A DNA stretch of 47,490 nucleotides. Source: Betaproteobacteria bacterium (lineage in GTDB: Bacteria > Pseudomonadota > Gammaproteobacteria > Burkholderiales > Usitatibacteraceae). The first letter of the stretch is position 1. Each line of letters begins with the position of its first letter. The notes under the pieces were generated by a model. That model made no database searches. It worked only from the letters and a program-made list of their open reading frames with translations, and had not been told where the DNA came from. Location of the stretch: NCBI GenBank assembly GCA_019449455.1, contig JAGRPO010000252.1:1-47490 (forward strand), given 5' to 3'. The position numbers and the translations under genes are program-made. This document shows positions 39,622 to 47,490 of this stretch, piece after piece.

Positions 39622-40824
39622 GTGGCAGAGGAGCGGGGCGCCGAAAGCGGAAGGCCCGCGAGTTCCCCCGGAAGGTCGCGCACCACGCTGATGGAGCCCA
39701 TCCGCCGCCGCGGGATCTACCTGCTGCCGAACCTCTTCACCACCCTGGCCCTCTTCGCGGGCTTCTACGCGATCGTGCAGGGGATGAACCACGACTTCGA
39801 GCGCGCGGCCATCGCGATCTTCGTCGCGATGGTGCTCGACGGCCTCGACGGGCGCGTGGCGAGGCTCACCAACACCCAGTCGGCGTTCGGGGCGGAATAC
39901 GACAGCCTGGCGGACATGGTCTCCTTCGGGGCGGCGCCTGCGCTGGTGATGTACGAATGGGCCCTTCGCGGCATGGGGCGCATCGGCTGGATCGCCGCCT
40001 TCGTCTACTGCGTGGGCGCCGCGCTTCGTCTCGCCCGCTTCAACACGCAGCTCTCGGTCGCCGACAAGCGCTGGTTCACCGGCCTTCCCAGCCCGGCGGC
40101 CGCCGCCCTGGTGGCCGGCATGATCTGGGTGCTGAACGACTACCAGGTGAAGGGCGGCGAGGTGAAGTGGTTCGCCGCCGCGCTCACCGTCTACGCCGGC
40201 GTCACGATGGTCTCGAACGTCCGCTTCTACAGCGGCAAGGACCTGAACCTGCGCCGCGCCGTGCCGTTCTGGATGACGCTGGTGATCGTGGTCGCGCTCA
40301 TGCTCATCTCCATCGAGCCCTCGCACGTCCTGTGGGGGATCATGGTCGCCTACGGCGTGTCCGGCTACGTCGGCTGGTTCGTGCAGCGCCTGCGGGCGGA
40401 AGCCAAGGAGAAGCAGTACCGGAGCATCCGCGAGTCGATCGAGGCGGGTGACGTGACGGGGCTCTCGCGCATGCTGCATTCGACGCCGCCGGACACGGTG
40501 GTGAACGGCGGCGGACGCTCGCTCCTCATGGTTGCCGTGGAGGAGTCCAACCTCCCCGCGGTCGAGCTGCTCCTGGCGCGCGGCGCCGCGCGCGACCATC
40601 GCGACGAGCGCGGATTGACCGCGCTCGCGCTGGCCTCGGAGATGGGGTTCAAGGAGGCGGTGGAGGTCCTGCTCGTGGCCGGCGCCGACGCGAACGTGCG
40701 CGACCAGTCCGGCCTCACCGCTCTCGACCTCGCCGAGGAGCACGGCTCGCACGACATCGTGGCCTCGCTGCTGCGCGCCGGCGGGCGCTCCGGGACGGAG
40801 CTCGGCGATCCCCCGGGTGCCTAG
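39622..40824 (+). CDS. pssA: Phosphatidylserine synthase fused to ankyrin repeats
   Basis: The first part (to about residue 265) is a CDP-alcohol phosphatidyltransferase with the signature DGLDGRVARLTNTQSAFGAE...YDSLAD and several transmembrane helices, as in membrane-type PssA; it makes phosphatidylserine for Psd, encoded just upstream. After a basic linker (RAEAKEKQYRSIRES) the C-terminal 110 residues hold three ankyrin repeats (about 296-326, 330-359 and 363-392; e.g. GLTALALASEMGFKEAVEVLL and GADANVRDQSGLTALDLAEEHG). At 400 aa it is longer than usual PssA (about 250-290). The start is GTG one base after psd; an ATG at 39691 is an alternative. Confidence 0.92.
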   Translation: MAEERGAESGRPASSPGRSRTTLMEPIRRRGIYLLPNLFTTLALFAGFYAIVQGMNHDFERAAIAIFVAMVLDGLDGRVARLTNTQSAFGAEYDSLADMVSFGAAPALVMYEWALRGMGRIGWIAAFVYCVGAALRLARFNTQLSVADKRWFTGLPSPAAAALVAGMIWVLNDYQVKGGEVKWFAAALTVYAGVTMVSNVRFYSGKDLNLRRAVPFWMTLVIVVALMLISIEPSHVLWGIMVAYGVSGYVGWFVQRLRAEAKEKQYRSIRESIEAGDVTGLSRMLHSTPPDTVVNGGGRSLLMVAVEESNLPAVELLLARGAARDHRDERGLTALALASEMGFKEAVEVLLVAGADANVRDQSGLTALDLAEEHGSHDIVASLLRAGGRSGTELGDPPGA

Positions 40825-40853
40825 TTGCCAGTCCGGGCGGCCGTTGCTATAGT
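40825..40853 (+). promoter_or_regulatory. Sigma-70-type promoter of leuL-leuA
   Basis: TTGCCA (40825-40830), 17-bp spacer, TATAGT (40848-40853). It begins right after the pssA stop. The expected start point, about 7 bp after the -10, falls on or next to base 40860, the A of the leader peptide ATG. Confidence 0.82.
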
Positions 40854-40859
40854 CGATTC

Positions 40860-40946
40860 ATGATTCGTGTCTCCCGCATCGCCGACCACCTTCTGCGCCT
40901 CCCCCTGGCGGGCCTTCCGGGCCTGCTGCTGCGCCTCGCGCGCTAA
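40860..40946 (+). CDS. leuL: Leucine-rich leader peptide (attenuator) upstream of leuA
   Basis: A 28-residue ORF, MIRVSRIADHLLRLPLAGLP then GLLLRLAR, with nine leucine codons (residues 11, 12, 14, 16, 19, 22, 23, 24 and 26), three in a row near the end. It lies directly upstream of leuA and ends 84 bp before it, the classic form of a leucine leader peptide whose translation senses charged tRNA-Leu. There is no Shine-Dalgarno sequence and the ATG coincides with the predicted transcription start, so it is probably translated from a leaderless mRNA. It is too short for normal gene calling. Confidence 0.82.
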   Translation: MIRVSRIADHLLRLPLAGLPGLLLRLAR

Positions 40947-40975
40947 AAATCCCCCTCCCAATTCGGCAGTTGCGG

Positions 40976-41017
40976 CGCCGCCCGGCAAACGGGCAGGCGG
41001 TGTTCCATCCCATTTTT
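40976..41017 (+). promoter_or_regulatory. Candidate attenuator hairpin between leuL and leuA
   Basis: CGCC-GCCCG (40976-40984) pairs with CGGGC-A-GGCG (40990-40999) with one bulged A. A run of five T follows at 41013-41017, 13 nt later, so it is not a textbook terminator. CCGGGC inside the leucine codons (40917-40922) can pair with GCCCGG (40980-40985) as an alternative. CGGG (40990-40993) could also pair with CCCG (41018-41021) at the leuA ribosome binding site. Either attenuation or translational control is possible. Confidence 0.55.
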
Positions 41018-41030
41018 CCCGGAGTGACCC

Positions 41031-42587
41031 ATGCAGGATCAGTTGATCATTTTCGACACCACGATGCGCGACGGCGAGCAGAGCCCGGGCGCTTCCATGA
41101 CGCGCGAGGAGAAGGTCCGGATCGGCAAGCAGCTCGAGCGGCTGCGCGTCGACGTGATCGAGGCGGGATTCGCGGCGGCGAGCGCCGGAGACTTCGACGC
41201 GATCCGCGCCGTCGCCGAGGCGGTGAAGGACTCGACCGTCTGCTCCCTCGCGCGCGCCAACGACAACGACGTGCGGCGGGCGGGCGAGGCCGTGGCCCCG
41301 GCGCAGCGAAAGCGCATCCACACCTTCATCGCGACCAGCCCCATCCACATGAAGCTCAAGCTGCGCATGAGCGAGGAGCAGGTCCTGGAGGCCGCGGTGC
41401 GCTCGGTGAAGCTCGCGCGGGAGTACACGGACGACGTCGAGTTCTCGGCCGAGGACGCCGTGCGCTCCGAGGTGGACTTCCTCTGCCGCATCTTCGAGGC
41501 GACGATCGCCGCCGGTGCCCGCACCATCAACGTCCCCGATACCGTCGGCTACAGCGTGCCCGATCGCTGGGGCTCGCTCTTCCGCGAGCTCCTCACGCGC
41601 ATTCCCAACGCGGACAAGGCGATCTGGTCGACGCACTGCCACAACGACCTCGGGATGGCGGTCGCCAATTCGCTCGCCGCGGTGATGAACGGCGCGCGGC
41701 AGGTCGAGTGCACGATCAACGGCCTGGGCGAGCGCGCGGGCAACGCCTCGCTCGAGGAGATCGTGATGGCGGTGAGGACGCGATCGGACGTCTTCACCTG
41801 CCGCACGGGCATCGACGCCACGCAGATCGTGCCGACGAGCAAGCTGGTGTCGACGATCACCGGCTACCCGGTGCAGCCCAACAAGGCGGTGGTCGGTGCC
41901 AACGCTTTCGCGCACGAGTCCGGCATCCACCAGGACGGCGTGCTCAAGCACCGCGAGACCTACGAGATCATGCGGGCGGAGGACGTCGGCTGGGGAGCCA
42001 ATCGCCTCACCCTCGGCAAGCTCTCCGGGCGCAATGCCTTCCGCACCCGCCTCGCGGAGCTGGGGATCTCGCTTGCCTCCGAGGAGGCGCTCAACGCGGC
42101 ATTCGCCAAGTTCAAGGAGCTCGCGGACAAGAAGCGCGAGATCTTCGACGAGGACCTGCAGGCACTCGTTTCCGACGAGAGCGTGACGCCCGAGCAGGAG
42201 CGCTTCAAGCTCGTGTCGCTCGTCGCCCACTCGGAGACCGGCGAGCAGCCCTTCGCGCGCGTGGTGATCGCCGACGGCGGGCACGAGATGCGCTCCGAGG
42301 CGCGCGGGGCGGGGCCCGTCGACGCCTCGTTCCAGGCGATCGAGGACATGGTCCACAGCGGGACCGAGCTGCAGCTCTTTTCGGTGAACAACATCACGAC
42401 CGGCACCGACTCGCAGGGCGAGGTGACGGTGCGGCTCTCCAAGGACGGCCGCGTCGTCAACGGGATGGGGGCGGACACCGACATCGTGGTCGCCTCCGCC
42501 AAGGCCTACCTGAGCGCGCTGAACAAGATGGGAATCAGCTCGGCCCGCGTGAATCCGCAGTACGGCGAGGAGGCGGCGGCGCCCTGA
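41031..42587 (+). CDS. leuA: 2-isopropylmalate synthase
   Basis: LeuA condenses acetyl-CoA with 2-ketoisovalerate, the first committed step of leucine synthesis, and is feedback-inhibited by leucine. The 518-aa product has the TIM barrel with [16 protein letters not shown] (Arg and Asp of the active site), the metal-binding HxH in [13 protein letters not shown], and [14 protein letters not shown]. The C-terminal LeuA dimer/regulatory domain starts near residue 390. GGAG precedes the ATG by six bases. The substrate comes from the ilv genes just upstream. It is followed by a strong hairpin. Confidence 0.97.
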   Translation: MQDQLIIFDTTMRDGEQSPGASMTREEKVRIGKQLERLRVDVIEAGFAAASAGDFDAIRAVAEAVKDSTVCSLARANDNDVRRAGEAVAPAQRKRIHTFIATSPIHMKLKLRMSEEQVLEAAVRSVKLAREYTDDVEFSAEDAVRSEVDFLCRIFEATIAAGARTINVPDTVGYSVPDRWGSLFRELLTRIPNADKAIWSTHCHNDLGMAVANSLAAVMNGARQVECTINGLGERAGNASLEEIVMAVRTRSDVFTCRTGIDATQIVPTSKLVSTITGYPVQPNKAVVGANAFAHESGIHQDGVLKHRETYEIMRAEDVGWGANRLTLGKLSGRNAFRTRLAELGISLASEEALNAAFAKFKELADKKREIFDEDLQALVSDESVTPEQERFKLVSLVAHSETGEQPFARVVIADGGHEMRSEARGAGPVDASFQAIEDMVHSGTELQLFSVNNITTGTDSQGEVTVRLSKDGRVVNGMGADTDIVVASAKAYLSALNKMGISSARVNPQYGEEAAAP

Positions 42588-42599
42588 GGCTGGAAAGAA

Positions 42600-42627
42600 G
42601 ATGCCCGCGAGCTTCCTCGCGGGCATC
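42600..42627. terminator. Bidirectional terminator between leuA and the HhH gene
   Basis: GATGCCCGCGAG (42600-42611), loop CTTC, CTCGCGGGCATC (42616-42627) is a perfect 12-bp stem. On the minus strand it is followed by TTCTTTCC, giving a reasonable T tract for the convergent helix-hairpin-helix gene; on the plus strand the T tract is poor. Confidence 0.8.
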
Positions 42628-42666
42628 GTCGCGGCCGGACTTCGGCGTCGCCGCGCCGCCGAATGC

Positions 42667-43065
42667 TCAGCAGCCGCCCTTCTTCTTCTTGCCTTCGGCC
42701 GGCTTCGCGTCGGCCTTCTTGGCCGCGGCGGGCTTCGCGTCAGCCTGCTTCGCGATCACCTTTTCCTTGATGTCGTTGTAGACGTTCTCGGGGACGATCT
42801 TCCTGTCCAGGAGATCGTTCTTGCCCTTGTAGGGGCGGCCCTTGATGATCGCGTCGGCGCGCGCGTCGCCGATGCCCTTGAGCTTCACCAGCTCGTCGCG
42901 GGAGGCGGTGTTGAGATCGAGCAGCGCCTCGGCCTTCTTTTCGGCGGCGGCAGCGGGCTTCTTCTCGGCGGCGGCGGTGACGGGCTTCTTCGGTTCGTCC
43001 TTCGCGAAAGCCGTTCCGGTCGCGGCAAGGAGCGCGATGGCGACGGCGGCGATGAGCTTCTTCAT
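42667..43065 (-). CDS. Secreted helix-hairpin-helix (ComEA-like) protein
   Basis: The 132-aa product has a signal peptide (MKKLIAAVAIALLAATGTAFA), an Ala/Lys/Glu linker, a ComEA-type helix-hairpin-helix domain at about residues 47-100 (LLDLNTASRDELVKLKGIGDARADAII) and a Lys/Ala-rich tail ending KKKKGGC. ComEA proteins bind DNA in the periplasm during uptake, but similar small HhH proteins are widespread and often not tied to competence. No other competence gene is nearby. The terminal Cys is unusual. Confidence 0.85.
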   Translation of the reverse strand: MKKLIAAVAIALLAATGTAFAKDEPKKPVTAAAEKKPAAAAEKKAEALLDLNTASRDELVKLKGIGDARADAIIKGRPYKGKNDLLDRKIVPENVYNDIKEKVIAKQADAKPAAAKKADAKPAEGKKKKGGC

Positions 43066-43170
43066 GGATTCTCCAGTCGGCGTGGGTGGGGGGCAGAACG
43101 CGCGGAAATTCTAGCCGCTTCCCCGCGCCCGCGCTCGTCTAACGCAGCCGGAGTTGTCCCGGTTGACAGC

Positions 43171-43188
43171 CGTCTTCGCGGGGAGACA
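43171..43188. promoter_or_regulatory. GlrR-type site, distal, upstream of bactofilin gene
   Basis: CGTC (43171-43174), ten bases, GACA (43185-43188): one mismatch from TGTC-N10-GACA. The right half GGAGACAGG is the same as in the distal site at the sRNA promoter. Its centre is 67 bp from the proximal site and 152.5 bp from the -24 GG. Confidence 0.55.
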
Positions 43189-43237
43189 GGGCGATTGCGC
43201 GTGCAATCAAGCCCTTGGAGCCTTTCGGCGGGCCGCC

Positions 43238-43255
43238 TGTCGGTGCGAAGCGACT
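43238..43255. promoter_or_regulatory. GlrR-type site, proximal, upstream of bactofilin gene
   Basis: TGTC (43238-43241), ten bases, GACT (43252-43255): one mismatch from TGTC-N10-GACA. The left flank GCCTGTC matches the distal sRNA site. Its centre lies 85.5 bp from the -24 GG at 43332, exactly the distance found at the sRNA promoter. Confidence 0.55.
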
Positions 43256-43330
43256 TCCTGCGCCTCGCGGTGCCGGTCGCATGCGCCCGGAACCCGCGTG
43301 GATGCTGGCTTTCGGGGCATTTGCGATACA

Positions 43331-43346
43331 TGGCACGGATCGTGGA
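43331..43346 (+). promoter_or_regulatory. Candidate sigma-54 promoter of the bactofilin gene
   Basis: TGGCACG (43331-43337) is a perfect -24 block. At the required spacing the -12 block reads GTGGA instead of TTGCA, keeping the G of the GC pair but not the C. The predicted start near 43357 leaves a 24-nt leader with a good AAGGAG. The weak -12 makes this less sure than the sRNA promoter; the matched upstream-site geometry supports it. Confidence 0.5.
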
Positions 43347-43380
43347 TGCGGCAGGCACGTCCCCTACAGAAGGAGTAGCC

Positions 43381-45341
<1,961 letters not shown>

Positions 45342-45342
45342 C

Positions 45343-45348
45343 TATACT
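45343..45348 (+). promoter_or_regulatory. -10 element upstream of the GST gene
   Basis: TATACT (45343-45348) lies 31 bp before the ATG at 45379, a good -10. No clear -35 is seen 17 bp upstream, so the promoter may depend on an activator. Confidence 0.45.
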
Positions 45349-45378
45349 CGGCGCCCGTCGCCCCGGTGAGGAGCCTGC

Positions 45379-45984
45379 ATGAAGCTCGTCGCATCGAAGA
45401 CCAGCCCGTACGCCCGCAAGATCCGGGTGCTGCTCGCCGAGAAGCAGCTCGCCTTCGAGTTCGTCGAGGAAAGCGCGTGGAACGCGGACACCACCGTTCC
45501 GCGGTACAACCCGCTGAACAAGATCCCGGTGCTGGTCACCGACGATGGCACCTGCCTCTACGACTCGGGCGTCATCGCCGAATATCTCGATCCGCTCGGA
45601 GCGCCGTCCTTCATCCCGCCCTCCGGCATCGAGCGCGCGCGCGTGCGCCGCGACGAGGCGCTCGGCGACGGCATCGCGGACGCGGGACTCGCGGTCTTCC
45701 TCGAGCGCAAGCGCGATCCGGCGCGCCAGGATCGCGCGTGGGTCGACCGCCAGCTCGGCAAGGTCGACGCCGGGATCGCGGCGCTCGCGAACGAGCTGGG
45801 CGGCAAGGCCTACCTGCGCGGCGACACGCTTTCGCTCGGCGACGTGGCGTGCGCCTGCGCGCTCCTGTGGCTGGAGTTCCGCATGCCCGAGATCGCCTGG
45901 CGCTCGCAGTACGCGGCGCTCGGCCGCTGGATCGAGAGGCTCGAGTCGCGCCCGTCGTTCGCGCTTACCCGGCCGCCGGCCTGA
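45379..45984 (+). CDS. Glutathione S-transferase family protein
   Basis: The 201-aa protein has a thioredoxin-like N-terminal domain (MKLVASKTSPYARKIRVLLAEK, with Ser/Pro at the usual active-site position, then NKIPVLVTDDGTCLYDSGVIAEYL, which binds glutathione) and a helical C-terminal domain (LSLGDVACACALLWLEFR). Proteins starting LVASKTSPYARKIRVLL are common in betaproteobacteria, resembling YibF-type GSTs. The substrate is unknown. It is convergent with mnmA. Confidence 0.92.
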   Translation: MKLVASKTSPYARKIRVLLAEKQLAFEFVEESAWNADTTVPRYNPLNKIPVLVTDDGTCLYDSGVIAEYLDPLGAPSFIPPSGIERARVRRDEALGDGIADAGLAVFLERKRDPARQDRAWVDRQLGKVDAGIAALANELGGKAYLRGDTLSLGDVACACALLWLEFRMPEIAWRSQYAALGRWIERLESRPSFALTRPPA

Positions 45985-45998
45985 CGGCCCCGTTCCCG

Positions 45999-46018
45999 GG
46001 CCGGGCCGCCCCCCGGCC
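45999..46018. terminator. GC-rich hairpin between GST gene and mnmA
   Basis: GGCCGGG (45999-46005) pairs with CCCGGCC (46012-46018) in the short gap between two convergent genes. There is no T tract on either side, so termination is uncertain. Confidence 0.4.
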
Positions 46019-46023
46019 GCGCC

Positions 46024-47091
46024 TCAGGCGATGACGCCCCCGCCCAGGCACTCCTCGCCCCGGTACACCACGGCGGATTGCCCCGGCGTCACGGCCCACT
46101 GCAGATCGCTGAACTCGAGCGAGAACTCGCGCTCGCCGTCGAGCGCGAGCGCGCACGGCGCATCGGCCTGCCGGTAGCGCGTCTTCGCGCCCAGCATCCC
46201 GGTGTCGCGGGGCGGGGCGCCGGCGATCCAGCTCGCGTCCTGCGCATGCAGGCGCGAGGAGAAGAGCCGCGGGTCGTCGTGCCCCTGGACGACCACGAGC
46301 GTGTTCGAGGCGAGTTCCTTGGCTGCGACGTACCACGCGGCCCCGTCGCCGCCGCGCCGGCCTCCGATCCCGAGTCCCTGGCGCTGTCCCAGCGTGTAGT
46401 ACATGAGTCCATGGTGCTCGCCGACGCGCTCGCCGTCCGGCGTCACGATCGGCCCCGGCTCCCGCGGCAGGTAGCGCGACAGGAACTCGCGAAACGGGCG
46501 CTCCCCGATGAAGCAGATGCCCGTCGAGTCCTTCTTCGCGTGGTTCGGCAGGCCCGCTTCGCGCGCGATGCGGCGCACCTCTGTCTTGCGCAAGTCGCCC
46601 ACGGGGAAGACCGACCTGGACAGCTGCGCCTGCGACAGGCGGTGCAGGAAATAGGACTGGTCCTTCGACGCGTCCAAGCCCTTGAGCAGCAGGAAGCGCC
46701 CGTCGCGTTCGGCGACGCGCGCGTAATGCCCGGTCGCGATGCGCTCCGCGCCCATCGCCACGGCGTGGTCCAGGAAGGCCTTGAACTTGATCTCGGCGTT
46801 GCACAGGACGTCGGGGTTCGGCGTGCGGCCGGCGCGGTATTCGGCGAGGAAGCTCGCGAAGACCCGCTCGCGGTACTCGGCCGCGAAGTTCACCGCCTCG
46901 ACCTCGATGCCCACCTTGTCCGCGACGGACACGGCGTCGACGAGGTCCACCCGCGTCGAGCAGTACTCGCCGTCGTCGTCGTCCTCCCAGTTCTTCATGA
47001 ACAGGCCGACGACCTCGTGGCCCTGCCGCTTGAGCAGCAGCGCGGCGACGGCGGAATCGACCCCTCCGGAGAGCCCGACGACGATTTTCAT
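46024..47091 (-). CDS. mnmA: tRNA-specific 2-thiouridylase MnmA
   Basis: MnmA puts sulfur on U34 of tRNA-Lys, -Glu and -Gln, using a persulfide relayed from IscS through TusA-E. The 355-aa product has the PP-loop [15 protein letters not shown], the catalytic cysteines C97 ([12 protein letters not shown]) and C193 ([12 protein letters not shown]), the DQSYFLHRL motif and a C-terminal beta domain ([13 protein letters not shown]). The ATG at 47091 follows the terminator of the next minus-strand gene by about 40 bp, so it has its own promoter in that gap. Confidence 0.97.
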   Translation of the reverse strand: MKIVVGLSGGVDSAVAALLLKRQGHEVVGLFMKNWEDDDDGEYCSTRVDLVDAVSVADKVGIEVEAVNFAAEYRERVFASFLAEYRAGRTPNPDVLCNAEIKFKAFLDHAVAMGAERIATGHYARVAERDGRFLLLKGLDASKDQSYFLHRLSQAQLSRSVFPVGDLRKTEVRRIAREAGLPNHAKKDSTGICFIGERPFREFLSRYLPREPGPIVTPDGERVGEHHGLMYYTLGQRQGLGIGGRRGGDGAAWYVAAKELASNTLVVVQGHDDPRLFSSRLHAQDASWIAGAPPRDTGMLGAKTRYRQADAPCALALDGEREFSLEFSDLQWAVTPGQSAVVYRGEECLGGGVIA

Positions 47092-47133
47092 GGGGGAGTA
47101 TCTTGCGGCAAAAAGGGCGCCGGAGGCGAAACG

Positions 47134-47161
47134 AAAAAAAAGGCAGGGCCGAAGCCCCGCC
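47134..47161 (-). terminator. Intrinsic terminator with UUCG loop
   Basis: On the minus strand GGCGGGGC (47161-47154), loop TTCG, GCCCTGCC (47149-47142, one G-T pair), then eight T (47141-47134). It ends the transcript of the Ala/Pro/Lys-rich gene just upstream. Confidence 0.92.
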
Positions 47162-47187
47162 TTTCGTTCTGCCCCGCAGGGCGGAGA

Positions 47188-47490
47188 CTACTTCTTGGGC
47201 GCTTCCGGCGTGCCTTCCGCCTTCTTCGGGGCCGCCTTCTTCTTGGGGGCCTTCTTCTTGGCGGGCTTGTCGGTCGCCTTGGGGGCCTCGGCCTTCTTCA
47301 CGTCGGCCTTGGCGGGAGCGGCCTCGGACTTCGCGGACGGGGTGGCCGGGGTCGCCTTGGTGGCCGGCGTGGCGGGGGACGTCGCGGTGGCCGGCGTGGC
47401 GGGAGCAGCCTTGGTGGCCGGCGTGGCGGGCGCCTGGGCGAACGCGCCCAGCGACACGGACGCGAACACGGCGGCGATCAGGGCGGAGAC
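47188..47490 (-). CDS. Ala/Pro/Lys-rich secreted protein, N-terminus cut off
   Basis: The frame is open to the right edge of the window; visible residues begin VSALIAAVFASVSLGAFAQA, the end of a signal peptide, so the true start lies outside. The mature part is low-complexity: nine-residue units such as TPATKATPA, then a strongly basic tail (KAEAPKATDKPAKKKAPKKK). No domain is recognised. Similar Ala/Lys-rich secreted proteins are common in betaproteobacteria, with no settled role. A terminator with a UUCG loop follows the stop. Confidence 0.75.
   Translation of the reverse strand, partial: VSALIAAVFASVSLGAFAQAPATPATKAAPATPATATSPATPATKATPATPSAKSEAAPAKADVKKAEAPKATDKPAKKKAPKKKAAPKKAEGTPEAPKK
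47360..47430. repeat. 27-bp tandem repeat inside the Ala/Pro/Lys-rich gene
   Basis: GTGGCCGGCGTGGCGGG occurs at 47360-47376, 47387-47403 and 47414-47430, an exact 27-bp period that encodes the nine-residue protein unit. Copy number could vary by slippage without shifting the frame. Confidence 0.85.

Noticed and set aside
43163-43190. TTGACA at 43163-43168 as a sigma-70 promoter for bactofilin
   Set aside because: At 17 bp the -10 would read ACAGGG, and the start would be about 190 bp before the gene.

Overview
The window is an ordinary-looking chromosomal segment of a high-GC betaproteobacterium. This rests on family content: a DUF3460 protein, the sigma factor/DUF3619/DUF3106/RDD operon next to ilvI, the order ilvI-ilvH-ilvC-psd-pssA-leuA, a class I fumarase and a complete isc operon ending in iscX. 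I see no phage, transposase, integrase, CRISPR, tRNA or rRNA. Non-ATG starts are frequent (GTG, TTG and probably one CTG).

Layout. 1-5265 (+): iron-sulfur cluster assembly operon iscR(end)-iscS-iscU-iscA-hscB-hscA-fdx-iscX. 5329-6714 (-): secreted triple-rhodanese protein with a CXXCH motif. 6715-7207: regulatory island. 7208-10597 (-): envelope-type two-component operon glrK-qseG-glrR. 10715-10924 (+): DUF3460. 10921-16687 (-): serB, mfd, class I fumarase. 16844-20346 (-): UPF0114 membrane protein, an acyl-CoA ligase and a CitE/HpcH-type lyase. 20626-32104 (+): acetate module with acs, a DUF294 nucleotidyltransferase, a DnaQ-like exonuclease, a symporter-histidine kinase with a small membrane partner, two response regulators and a DUF4212/VC_2705-type symporter. 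32189-33551 (+): small membrane protein and lptG. 33548-35308 (-): sigma factor, DUF3619, DUF3106, RDD. 35513-42587 (+): branched-chain amino acid and phospholipid genes with a leucine leader peptide before leuA. 42667-47490: helix-hairpin-helix protein, bactofilin, purB, GST, mnmA and an Ala/Pro/Lys-rich secreted protein cut by the window edge.

Main result. Downstream of glrR, on the same strand, lies a near-consensus sigma-54 promoter (7025-7040). It is preceded by two perfect TGTC-N10-GACA palindromes (7116-7133 and 7181-7198), the site type known for enterobacterial GlrR/QseF. About 110 nt after the predicted start is a perfect intrinsic terminator with nine U. There is no convincing ORF between, so this looks like a sigma-54/GlrR-driven small RNA. 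It is analogous to enterobacterial GlmY/GlmZ in regulation, but I see no sequence likeness and it sits on the other side of the operon. About 36 kb away the bactofilin gene has two near-match sites (43171-43188 and 43238-43255) and a TGGCACG -24 element. The proximal site is 85.5 bp from the -24 GG at both loci. This suggests a small GlrR regulon linking an sRNA and a cell-shape protein.

Other notable points: a leucine-rich leader peptide whose AUG coincides with the predicted transcription start; a phosphatidylserine synthase fused to ankyrin repeats; a sigma-factor operon whose products have the topology of a sigma/anti-sigma/periplasmic-sensor set; three convergent gene pairs whose TAG stops share one CTAG.
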